Made by a program: the position numbers and the translations under genes. 12,409 bases of DNA from CAKZML01 sp041571575 (lineage in GTDB: Bacteria > Pseudomonadota > Gammaproteobacteria > Steroidobacterales > BM003). Positions 5,700 through 12,296 of this stretch are shown piece by piece (position 1 is the stretch's first letter; each line of letters opens with the position of its first letter). The stretch spans positions 1 to 12,409 of the forward strand of contig JBFFTZ010000046.1 in the NCBI GenBank assembly GCA_041571575.1, given 5' to 3'. Under the pieces are notes generated by a model. That model was given only the letters and a program-made list of their open reading frames with translations, had not been told where the DNA came from and made no database searches.

Positions 5700-6866
5700 G
5701 TGAATACGCTGGAAAAAATCGTTAGGGAAGGTAAGGAAGGCGAGCAGGTTTTGTTCCGGCGGGGAGCCTATACCAGGCAGTCCCAGGAAGAGTTGCTGCG
5801 CGATGTCGTCTCCCTGGCCAATGCGAACGTGGAAGGCGAGCGAGTCATTATCCTGGGAGTCGAAGCCGGCGTGCATGGCGCCACGATATTTGACATTCCC
5901 CGTGAAGCGATTGACGGCACTCACCGTTACCACGGCGTGATTCGTGATTTCATCGAACCGCCCTTGAACATGCACGCCCGGTCCCTGGCGGTTGACGGCA
6001 AGCATCTGGTTGCACTGATCCTGGACGATTGCCAGGACAAGCCTTACATGATGCGGGCGGATCATTCGGCGAGTCTGCGTCGCGGTGACGCCTGGATTCG
6101 GGTGAAGACCGAGAATCAGCGCATGGGCAGGCGGCAACTCGAAGCCGTGTTTGCCGATCGTTTCGCCGAGGCCCTGTACACGGGCAAGGTGGAAGTCGGG
6201 TTCGACGGCAACATGCTCTCCCAGGAAATGACTGTCAGCACCGCGGATGCAGAACTGCTGCCATCGAAAGACGCCAAGGAGAAGCTGACCACGCTGATCG
6301 AGGCCAAGGAGCAGAAGGGCGCGATTGCTGATGAAAACACCTTCATCACCCGCTTGACCCACGCCCGCCTGTTCGGTGCGGACCAGCCTTACCAGTCACA
6401 CTCGGTCAGCGAGTTGCGCAAAGAACTGGATAACCTGGTGGAGCGCTACCGGGACCATGATGATTACTTCCGTTTCGAACAGCATGGCCAGAAGGTAAAT
6501 CTCGCCCTGGTCAACCAGTCCGAGCAGGAGCTAAAGGGAGCATCCATCGCCTTGATGGTCCCCAGGGCATCAAAATTTCTCCTGGCCAGGCGGGCACCCG
6601 TCAATCCGGCCAATGAGCTCAAGGCGCGCAAGGTCTATGACGACGAGAGTTCCTATCCCACCGTGAGCGAGCTGGAGAAGGCATACCAGGTAACCGAAAA
6701 CCTGGGCAACGTGGCGCCGGGCCAGAGCCTGCTGGCCTTTAAGGAACCCTTGAGGCTGTTTGCGGACAAGTCTTTGGCCGGTCAGAAAGTCACGCTGTTC
6801 TACAAGCTGTACGGACGCAATCTGCGCCAGCCCATCTCGGGCAAGCTGTTTCTTAAGCTGGTCTGA
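5700..6866 (+). CDS. AlbA_2 / Schlafen-fold (putative nucleic-acid-binding) protein
   Basis: A 388-aa protein of unknown function. Residues about 5-150 look like an AlbA_2 (Pfam PF04326, Schlafen/AAA_4-like) domain: an acidic start (EGKEGEQVLFRRG), a helix RDVVSLANANVEGERVIILGVE (34-55, the AxANxxGG-iiiGV signature), IRDFIEPPLNMH (81-92), and a basic strand-turn ASLRRGDAWIRV. The usual E-x4-E-F-K near the N-terminus reads E13-x4-L18-F19-R20, so a Schlafen-type nuclease glutamate may be missing. Residues about 180-255 are charged and helical. About 260-388 appear beta-rich. There is no helicase or HTH module. The GTG start has GGGAG 10 nt upstream. It lies 104 bp after rnhA, possibly with its own promoter. 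Binding of RNA or DNA is inferred from the fold only. Confidence 0.7.
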   Translation: MNTLEKIVREGKEGEQVLFRRGAYTRQSQEELLRDVVSLANANVEGERVIILGVEAGVHGATIFDIPREAIDGTHRYHGVIRDFIEPPLNMHARSLAVDGKHLVALILDDCQDKPYMMRADHSASLRRGDAWIRVKTENQRMGRRQLEAVFADRFAEALYTGKVEVGFDGNMLSQEMTVSTADAELLPSKDAKEKLTTLIEAKEQKGAIADENTFITRLTHARLFGADQPYQSHSVSELRKELDNLVERYRDHDDYFRFEQHGQKVNLALVNQSEQELKGASIALMVPRASKFLLARRAPVNPANELKARKVYDDESSYPTVSELEKAYQVTENLGNVAPGQSLLAFKEPLRLFADKSLAGQKVTLFYKLYGRNLRQPISGKLFLKLV

Positions 6867-7182
6867 TAGTCACGCCCGAATCCACGGGCGGGCCCATTCT
6901 GCCGGCGTTTTGCCGGAATCCTCCTGATTTGCGGGAATGCTGCGTGTCCCGGGGAAGGGGAGCGTCTGTTTTGTATTGTTATGCCGTATATGAGCTAAAC
7001 AGATCAGTAATGGTCTATGGCTAGGTCTAGTTATAGGTAGATTACGTAAACAGCTTGATTTAAGTTTAAATATAGATAAACTCCATCTCGGCCTTGGTAA
7101 GTGGTCGTAAACGCATGAAAAACAAGTAAATAGTTTTTAGTTTTTGACGCATATCGCATAACTATTGACGCCTAGAGATAAG
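6867..7182. other. Intergenic region: two GC hairpins, then an AT-rich stretch
   Basis: Just after the AlbA_2 stop lie two hairpins: CGCCCG/CGGGCG (6873-6878 with 6885-6890) and CCGGC/GCCGG (6902-6906 with 6912-6916, loop GTTTT). Neither has a U-tract, so they are only weak terminator candidates. From about 6965 to 7165 the base composition changes sharply to AT-rich, in contrast to the rest of the window. This part has no ORF longer than a few codons. It contains the palindrome TTTAAGTTTAAA-like run at 7059-7070 and two TTGACG hexamers (7144-7149, 7165-7170). It may hold the promoter of the small gene downstream, but no matching -10 at proper spacing is clear. Confidence 0.5.
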
Positions 7183-7440
7183 ATGCCCCGTTTTTCTTAC
7201 AAGACCAGGACCGCTGCAGGCGGTAATGACATGAACGGCTTAACCCGCGACCAGGGCTATGTGGCATTGGAAGGGCTGGGTCGGCTGCTCCTGTACGGGC
7301 CCATGATCGGGCTGCTGTTCACCTCCTTGTGGTCGGTGGGGATTGCTCTGCTGACCGTGGTCATGCCCCTGACCTGGCTGACATTCGGCGGCTCCGTGCC
7401 TGCCTGGATGCGGGCGAACCCCGAAAATCACCCCGATTAA
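7183..7440 (+). CDS. Small hydrophobic protein with two predicted membrane helices
   Basis: An unrecognised small ORF with three possible starts: TTG 7165, ATG 7183 and ATG 7231. The last gives 69 aa, beginning MNGLTRDQGYVALEG, and has AGGCGG about 7 nt upstream. The ATG at 7183 lacks a clear ribosome-binding site, so the shorter form is quite possible. The core LLLYGPMIGLLFTSLWSVGI plus the following ALLTVVMPLTWLTFGG is strongly hydrophobic and probably forms a helical hairpin, with a short polar tail (ANPENHPD). Composition and the clean open frame up to the dnaQ promoter support a real inner-membrane microprotein, but no family is recognised. It lies 105 bp before dnaQ in the same direction. 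Confidence 0.5.
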   Translation: MPRFSYKTRTAAGGNDMNGLTRDQGYVALEGLGRLLLYGPMIGLLFTSLWSVGIALLTVVMPLTWLTFGGSVPAWMRANPENHPD

Positions 7441-7482
7441 TTCCCCGGCGGGGCCATTAGGGCCGTTCAAATCGCCGGCAGG

Positions 7483-7510
7483 TTGACTGCCCGTTCCCAG
7501 CCGTCATAAT
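7483..7510 (+). promoter_or_regulatory. Probable sigma-70 promoter of dnaQ
   Basis: TTGACT (7483-7488) and CATAAT (7505-7510) each match the consensus at 5 of 6 positions, and the spacing is 16 nt. Transcription would begin near 7517, leaving a leader of about 30 nt before the dnaQ GTG. This is the best-looking promoter in the window and suggests that dnaQ is transcribed independently of the inserted genes upstream. Confidence 0.6.
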
Positions 7511-7545
7511 CCTAGCCATCTTTTGACGATGGACATCCCAGCCCC

Positions 7546-8268
7546 GTGCGACAAATCATCCTGGATACCGAGACCACGGGTCTTGAGCCCGAGCAGGGCC
7601 ACCGCATTATTGAAATCGGCTGCGTCGAAGTCGTGAACCGGCGTCCTACCGGGCGTACCTACCACCAGTACATCAATCCCGAGCGAGAAATCGATGCCGG
7701 GGCCGTGGACGTGCATGGCCTGGACAACGAGTTTCTCTCGGACAAGCCGGTCTTTGCCGACATCCTGTCCGAGTTCATCGAGTTCGTGAACGATTCGGAA
7801 CTCGTGATTCACAACGCGCCCTTCGACGTGGGTTTCATCAACGCCGAGTTCAAGCGCCTGGATGCGCCGCCGGTGGAGACCATTTGCCAGGTGCTGGATT
7901 CCCTGCAGGTGGCCCGTCGCCATCACCCGGGCCAGCGTAATTCCCTGGACGCCTTGTGCCGTCGCTATGAAGTAGACAACTCACGCCGCGAATTGCACGG
8001 CGCCTTGCTGGATGCCCAGCTGCTGGCGGAAGTGTACCTGCTGATGACCGGTGGCCAGGCGGCCCTGTCACTGGGGCGCCATAGCGCCAGCGAGACCGGC
8101 AGCGCCGAGGTGCAGACCCGCCGCCGGGTGAATCGTGATAACTTGAGCCTGCGAGTACAACGCCCATCAGAGGCGGAGCTGGCAGCCCACGAGCAATTTC
8201 TTGATCGGCTGGAGAAAGATTCCGGCACCTGTCTCTGGAGGGCTGGAGAGACAGAAACCGCAGTATAG
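7546..8268 (+). CDS. dnaQ: DNA polymerase III epsilon subunit (3'-5' proofreading exonuclease)
   Basis: The proofreading subunit of the replicative polymerase core. The 240-aa protein is near the 243 aa of E. coli epsilon. DEDDh exonuclease motifs are complete: D7 and E9 (LDTETTGL), D94 (HNAPFDVGF), and H151 with D156 (HGALLDAQLL). A clamp-binding-like hexapeptide QAALSL follows at 171-176, in the place of the E. coli QTSMAF. The C-terminal polymerase-alpha-binding tail ends in EAELAAHEQFLDRL and GTCLWRA, which resemble the E. coli end. The start is GTG at 7546, giving MRQIILDTETTG. The ribosome-binding site is weak. In related genomes dnaQ adjoins rnhA, but here an AlbA_2 gene and a small membrane ORF intervene. 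nhaB follows 109 bp downstream. Confidence 0.96.
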   Translation: MRQIILDTETTGLEPEQGHRIIEIGCVEVVNRRPTGRTYHQYINPEREIDAGAVDVHGLDNEFLSDKPVFADILSEFIEFVNDSELVIHNAPFDVGFINAEFKRLDAPPVETICQVLDSLQVARRHHPGQRNSLDALCRRYEVDNSRRELHGALLDAQLLAEVYLLMTGGQAALSLGRHSASETGSAEVQTRRRVNRDNLSLRVQRPSEAELAAHEQFLDRLEKDSGTCLWRAGETETAV

Positions 8269-8377
8269 ATTGCGGTAAATACGTTAGCGTGGGTCATTCA
8301 AAAGGACTACACTTTCGCACTTCGCGCGGCCGGGTAAGCATACAGGGCCGGGATTAATTATTTTGAGGGGAGAAGAC
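8269..8377 (+). promoter_or_regulatory. nhaB leader with strong ribosome-binding site
   Basis: The gap between dnaQ and nhaB. TACACT at 8308-8313 is a plausible -10, but the -35 region (TTAGCG at 18-nt spacing) is poor, so the promoter is tentative. Just before the ATG at 8378 lies GAGGGGAG (8365-8372), a strong Shine-Dalgarno sequence that decides this start over the in-frame TTG at 8363. No terminator for dnaQ is visible, so read-through from dnaQ is possible. Confidence 0.35.
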
Positions 8378-9883
8378 ATGGCGACCAGAACAATGGCCAG
8401 GGCATTCAGCGAGAACTTCCTTGGCAATTCGCCGGATTGGTACAAACTGACGATTATCGGCTTCCTGTTGATTAATCCGATTCTGCTGCAAGTGGTCGGG
8501 CCGTTTGTCACCGGCTGGATCCTGATTGGCGAATTCATTTTCACCCTGGCCATGGCGCTCAAGTGCTACCCCCTGCAACCGGGCGGCCTGCTGGCCATCG
8601 AAGCTATTGCCCTGGGCATGGCCAGTCCCGAGTCCGTCTATGCTGAGACGGTGCAAAACTTCCCGGTCATCTTGCTGTTGATGTTCATGGTTGCCGGTAT
8701 CTACTTCCTGAAAGACCTGCTGCTGTTCATCTTCACCCGAATCCTCTTGCGGGTCCGTTCCAAAGTCATCCTTTCCATGCTGTTCTCGGTGGCCGGAGCC
8801 GTACTGTCGGCCTTCCTGGACGCATTGACCGTGACCGCGGTGATCATTGCGGTGGCTAGCGGTTTCTACGGCGTTTATCACAAGGTGGCGTCGGGTAAGA
8901 AATTCGACCACGACCATGATCCGACTACCGATGACCAGGTGGTGGAGCTGCATCGTAACGACCTGGAAAACTTCCGGGCCTTCCTGCGCAGCCTGATGAT
9001 GCATGGCGCCGTGGGTACCGCACTGGGTGGTGTGATGACCCTGGTGGGCGAGCCACAGAACCTGCTCATCGGCCATATCATGGGGTGGGACTTCATTACC
9101 TTCTTTATCAAGGTTCTCCCTGTCTCCCTGCCGGTATTCTTCGTCGGCCTGGCCACCTGCGCCCTGGTGGAGATCACCGGCACCTTCGGATTTGGTGAAA
9201 AGCTTTCCGACAACGTGCGCGCCGTGCTGACTGAGTTTGAGGCAGCCGAGGAGGCCAAGCGCGGTCTTCGCGACAAGGCCGTGCTCATCGTTCAGGCCTT
9301 GTCGGCCCTGTTCCTGGTTGTCGGTCTTGCCCTTCACCTGGCCGAAGTCGGGCTGATTGGTCTGAGCGTGATCGTGCTGGCCACGGCGTTTAACGGCGTG
9401 ACCGAAGAGCACCGCCTGGGGCACGCCTTCGAAGAAGCCCTGCCGTTCACGTCCTTGCTGGTGGTGTTTTTCGCCATCGTGGCAGTGATCCACGAGCAGC
9501 ACTTGTTCTCACCGGTGATTCACTACGTGCTGACCCTGGAAGGCCAGTTCCAGTTGGCCGCCTTCTACCTGGCCAATGGCGTACTCTCGGCGATCAGCGA
9601 CAATGTGTTCGTGGCGACCGTGTACATCACGGAAGTCCAGACGGCCTTCCAGTCAGGCGCCATCGACCGCGAAACGTTCGACCTGCTGGCCGTGGCCATC
9701 AACACCGGCACCAACATCCCCAGTGTTGCCACGCCTAATGGCCAGGCTGCCTTCCTGTTCCTGCTGACCTCGGCCCTGGCGCCGCTGATCCGCTTGTCCT
9801 ACATGAAGATGGTGGTCATGGCCTTCCCGTATACGGTCACCATGTCCATCTCGGGCCTGCTGGCGGTTTACTACCTGCTGTAG
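8378..9883 (+). CDS. nhaB: Na+/H+ antiporter NhaB
   Basis: An inner-membrane secondary transporter that exports Na+ in exchange for protons, serving sodium tolerance and pH homeostasis. The 501-aa protein compares with 513 aa in E. coli. The N-terminus has the family's SENFLGNSPDWYKLTIIGFL, followed by many hydrophobic helices. Recognisable NhaB segments are SAFLDALTVTAVIIAVASGFY, GGVMTLVGEPQNLLIGHIMGWDF, LSAISDNVFVATVYITEV and NTGTNIPSVATPNGQAAFLFLL. These are ion-transporter-type motifs with buried aspartates. A charged cytoplasmic loop (KKFDHDHDPTTDDQV) lies near residues 174-188. It is followed after 13 nt by a strong terminator. Possession of NhaB fits a marine, halophilic or otherwise Na+-exposed bacterium but does not prove it. 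Confidence 0.96.
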   Translation: MATRTMARAFSENFLGNSPDWYKLTIIGFLLINPILLQVVGPFVTGWILIGEFIFTLAMALKCYPLQPGGLLAIEAIALGMASPESVYAETVQNFPVILLLMFMVAGIYFLKDLLLFIFTRILLRVRSKVILSMLFSVAGAVLSAFLDALTVTAVIIAVASGFYGVYHKVASGKKFDHDHDPTTDDQVVELHRNDLENFRAFLRSLMMHGAVGTALGGVMTLVGEPQNLLIGHIMGWDFITFFIKVLPVSLPVFFVGLATCALVEITGTFGFGEKLSDNVRAVLTEFEAAEEAKRGLRDKAVLIVQALSALFLVVGLALHLAEVGLIGLSVIVLATAFNGVTEEHRLGHAFEEALPFTSLLVVFFAIVAVIHEQHLFSPVIHYVLTLEGQFQLAAFYLANGVLSAISDNVFVATVYITEVQTAFQSGAIDRETFDLLAVAINTGTNIPSVATPNGQAAFLFLLTSALAPLIRLSYMKMVVMAFPYTVTMSISGLLAVYYLL

Positions 9884-9896
9884 GTGATCGATAAAG

Positions 9897-9936
9897 AGCC
9901 CGTTCCGTGACCATATTCACGGGACGGGCTTTTTTT
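9897..9936 (+). terminator. Strong Rho-independent terminator after nhaB
   Basis: A 14-bp stem pairs 9897-9910 (AGCCCGTTCCGTGA) with 9917-9930 (TCACGGGACGGGCT), with a single G-T wobble and a 6-nt loop CCATAT. It is followed by T at 9930-9936. It closes the conserved housekeeping block and insulates the polysaccharide genes to its right. Confidence 0.93.
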
Positions 9937-9992
9937 ATGCCGTATAATTGAAAAAATTGAGCCTAAATAAGAAGAATTTGAGGGATTGAACG
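9937..9992 (+). promoter_or_regulatory. Probable promoter and leader of the nucleotide-sugar genes
   Basis: A perfect TATAAT at 9943-9948 lies immediately after the nhaB terminator. No TTGACA-like -35 is found at 16-18 nt, where terminator sequence lies, so the promoter may need an activator. The remaining leader is AT-rich. GAGGGA (9980-9985) sits about 7 nt before the ATG at 9993 and is a good ribosome-binding site. Confidence 0.4.
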
Positions 9993-11270
9993 ATGTTTAA
10001 CCGTCGTGGCTGCAAGATAGGGATTATCGGGCTGGGTTATGTGGGCCTGCCCCTGGCCGTGGAATTTGGCAAGCGCTACGAGACGGTAGGCTTCGATCTG
10101 AAATCCGAGCGGGTGGCGGAATTGAACGCCGGCCGCGACAGCACCCTGGAAGTGGAGCCCGGGGATTTGCAGGCGGCCACCCGGCTTACCTGCACCGACA
10201 AGCTCGAGGACATGGAGTCCTGCGATGTGTACATCGTGTCCGTGCCCACCCCCATCGATGATCACCAGCGTCCCGATTTGTCTCCCTTGCTCTCCGCCAG
10301 CAAGACCGTGGGCAAGGTGCTCAAGCCGGGCAATGTCGTGATCTATGAGTCCACCGTGTATCCCGGGGCTACCGAGGAAGACTGCGTGCCGGTGCTGGAA
10401 GAGGTGTCGGGGCTCAAGTTCAACGCAGACTTTTACGTGGGCTACAGCCCCGAGCGCATCAACCCGGGGGACAAGACCCATCGCCTCACGACCATCGTCA
10501 AGGTGACAGCAGGCTCTACCCCCGAGGTGGCAGATTTTGTCGACGACCTGTATGGCTCCATCGTCACGGCCGGTACCTACAAGGCGTCCAGCATCCGTGT
10601 GGCCGAGGCCGCCAAGGTCATCGAGAACACACAGCGGGACGTGAACATCGCCCTGATCAACGAGTTGTCGATGATTTTCAGTCGCCTGGGCATTGATACC
10701 GAGGAAGTACTCAAGGCTGCGGGTTCCAAGTGGAACTTCCTGCCCTTCCGCCCCGGTCTCGTTGGCGGTCACTGCATCGGCGTGGACCCTTACTACCTGA
10801 CCTACAAGTCACAGGAAGTGGGTTACCACCCGGAGATGATCTTGGCCGGACGACGTCTTAACGACAACATGGGTAATCATGTGGCCCTGGAAGTGGCCAA
10901 GCTGATGATGAAGGCTCGAATCCATGTGAACGGCGCACGCATCCTGATGTTGGGACTGACCTTCAAGGAAAACTGCCCCGACATCCGTAACACCCGGGCT
11001 GTGGATGTGAAGCACGAACTGGAACGATTCGGCGCGACCGTCGACGTTTACGACCCCTGGGTCGACGCAGATGAGGTCAGGCACGAGTATGGCTTCTCAC
11101 CCATCTCCGAGCCGGAGAAGGGCGCCTACGATGCTGTAGTCATAGCGGTTGCCCACAGGCAATTTACCGAGATGGGTGCCGCATCCATTCGCACCCTGGG
11201 CAAACCAGAGCATATACTTTACGACATCAAGTACGTGCTTCCCGCCCACGAGGTTGATGGAAGGTTGTAA
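9993..11270 (+). CDS. tviB: UDP-N-acetylhexosamine 6-dehydrogenase, TviB/WbpO type
   Basis: A cytoplasmic NAD-dependent enzyme that oxidises C6 of UDP-GlcNAc or UDP-GalNAc to the uronic acid, giving precursors of capsule, O-antigen or Vi-like polymers. The 425-aa protein has an N-terminal Rossmann motif GIIGLGYVGLP (10-20), VPTPID (84-89) and ESTVYPGATEEDCVPVL (119-135). It also has YSPERINPGDK (151-161), the conserved EAAKVIENTQRD (205-216) and the catalytic C261 in GLVGGHCIGVDPYYL. A C-terminal UDP-binding domain has LGLTFKENCPDIRNT (320-334). Sequence matches my memory of TviB throughout, including the PFRPGLVGGHCIG and YDIKYVLP segments. Which epimer is used cannot be decided from sequence alone. 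It is 18 bp upstream of the epimerase gene and surely co-transcribed with it. Confidence 0.92.
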   Translation: MFNRRGCKIGIIGLGYVGLPLAVEFGKRYETVGFDLKSERVAELNAGRDSTLEVEPGDLQAATRLTCTDKLEDMESCDVYIVSVPTPIDDHQRPDLSPLLSASKTVGKVLKPGNVVIYESTVYPGATEEDCVPVLEEVSGLKFNADFYVGYSPERINPGDKTHRLTTIVKVTAGSTPEVADFVDDLYGSIVTAGTYKASSIRVAEAAKVIENTQRDVNIALINELSMIFSRLGIDTEEVLKAAGSKWNFLPFRPGLVGGHCIGVDPYYLTYKSQEVGYHPEMILAGRRLNDNMGNHVALEVAKLMMKARIHVNGARILMLGLTFKENCPDIRNTRAVDVKHELERFGATVDVYDPWVDADEVRHEYGFSPISEPEKGAYDAVVIAVAHRQFTEMGAASIRTLGKPEHILYDIKYVLPAHEVDGRL

Positions 11271-11288
11271 CCCGAAGGATTGGTTGGA

Positions 11289-12296
11289 ATGAAGATTCTC
11301 GTCACCGGCGCCGCCGGCTTTATCGGCTCTCACGTTGCCCGCCTGTTGCTGGAGCGGGGCGATGAGGTGGTGGGCCTGGATAACCTGAACGACTACTACG
11401 ACGTGAACCTGAAGCGGGCCCGGTTGGAGCGCCTGAGGGAATGCCAGGACTTCAGTTTCGAAAAGCTCGATCTTGCCGATCGCCAGGGCATGGACGTATT
11501 GTTTCGCCAGGGCGGTTTCCAGCGAGTCATTCACCTGGCCGCCCAGGCGGGGGTGCGGTACTCAATCGAAAATCCCCACGTGTACATCAACAGCAACATC
11601 ACCGGGACCCTGCACGTGCTGGAGGGCTGCCGCCACCACAACGTTGAGCACCTGGTCTACGCCTCCACCAGTTCCGTTTACGGCGCCAATACCACCATGC
11701 CCTTCTCGGTGCACCACAACGTGGATCACCCCCTGTCCCTGTATGCGGCCACCAAGAAGTCCAATGAACTGATGGCCCATACCTACGCCAGCCTGTACCA
11801 GCTGCCGGTAACCGGCCTGAGGTTCTTCACGGTTTACGGCCCCTGGGGCCGACCCGACATGGCCTTGTTCAAGTTCACCAAGGCCATGCTGGCCGGTGAC
11901 CCCATCGACGTGTTCAACCACGGCCGCCACAAGCGTGATTTCACGTACATCGACGACATTGCCCAGGGTGTGGTGCGCAGTGTGGACAAGGTGGCGACCG
12001 CCAACCCGGACTGGTCATCCGATACCCCGGATCCCGGCACCAGCTCCGCTCCCTATCGCCTGTACAACATAGGCAACCAGGAGCCGGTGGAATTGCTGCG
12101 ATTCATCGAAGTGCTGGAAGAGTGCCTGGGCGTCAAGGCGCAAATGAACATGCTCCCTCTGCAACCCGGTGACGTGCCATCCACCTTCGCAGACGTGGAA
12201 GACCTGGTCCAGGACGTGGGTTACCGTCCAGCCACCTCGGTGGAAGAGGGGGTAAAGAGATTTGTGGAGTGGTATCGGGAGTACTATCGCGTTTAG
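11289..12296 (+). CDS. UDP-glucuronate 4-epimerase-like NAD-dependent epimerase (CapI/LspL type)
   Basis: A cytoplasmic extended short-chain dehydrogenase of 335 aa, likely interconverting UDP-glucuronate and UDP-galacturonate or their N-acetylated forms. The NAD site is GAAGFIGSH (7-15). LDNLNDYYDVNLKRARL (30-46) is the hallmark of the CapI/GAE group. The catalytic set is STSSVYG (126-132), Y152 and K156 (LYAATKKSNE). The C-terminal substrate region includes RFFTVYGPWGRPDMALFKF (178-196) and RDFTYIDDI (216-224). The ATG at 11289 has AAGGA 9 nt upstream. An in-frame TTG at 11280 would add only three residues. It is second in an operon with the TviB-type dehydrogenase. Because that partner makes an N-acetylated uronate, the physiological substrate could be UDP-HexNAcA rather than UDP-GlcA. 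Confidence 0.88.
   Translation: MKILVTGAAGFIGSHVARLLLERGDEVVGLDNLNDYYDVNLKRARLERLRECQDFSFEKLDLADRQGMDVLFRQGGFQRVIHLAAQAGVRYSIENPHVYINSNITGTLHVLEGCRHHNVEHLVYASTSSVYGANTTMPFSVHHNVDHPLSLYAATKKSNELMAHTYASLYQLPVTGLRFFTVYGPWGRPDMALFKFTKAMLAGDPIDVFNHGRHKRDFTYIDDIAQGVVRSVDKVATANPDWSSDTPDPGTSSAPYRLYNIGNQEPVELLRFIEVLEECLGVKAQMNMLPLQPGDVPSTFADVEDLVQDVGYRPATSVEEGVKRFVEWYREYYRV

Noticed and set aside
5178..6362. Long 394-aa minus-strand ORF
   Set aside because: It is antisense to rnhA and the AlbA_2 gene, both of which have family motifs. The translation has no recognisable domain and reflects GC-rich codon bias.
6873..6916. Terminator after the AlbA_2 gene
   Set aside because: Two GC hairpins exist, but neither is followed by a U-run. 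They are mentioned in the intergenic entry only.
8354..9502. 382-aa minus-strand ORF rich in His, Gln and Gly
   Set aside because: It is a shadow of nhaB, a clear antiporter on the plus strand. The composition is typical of antisense frames of membrane proteins.
9963..10772. 269-aa minus-strand ORF
   Set aside because: It is antisense to the TviB-type dehydrogenase, and its translation lacks any family signature.
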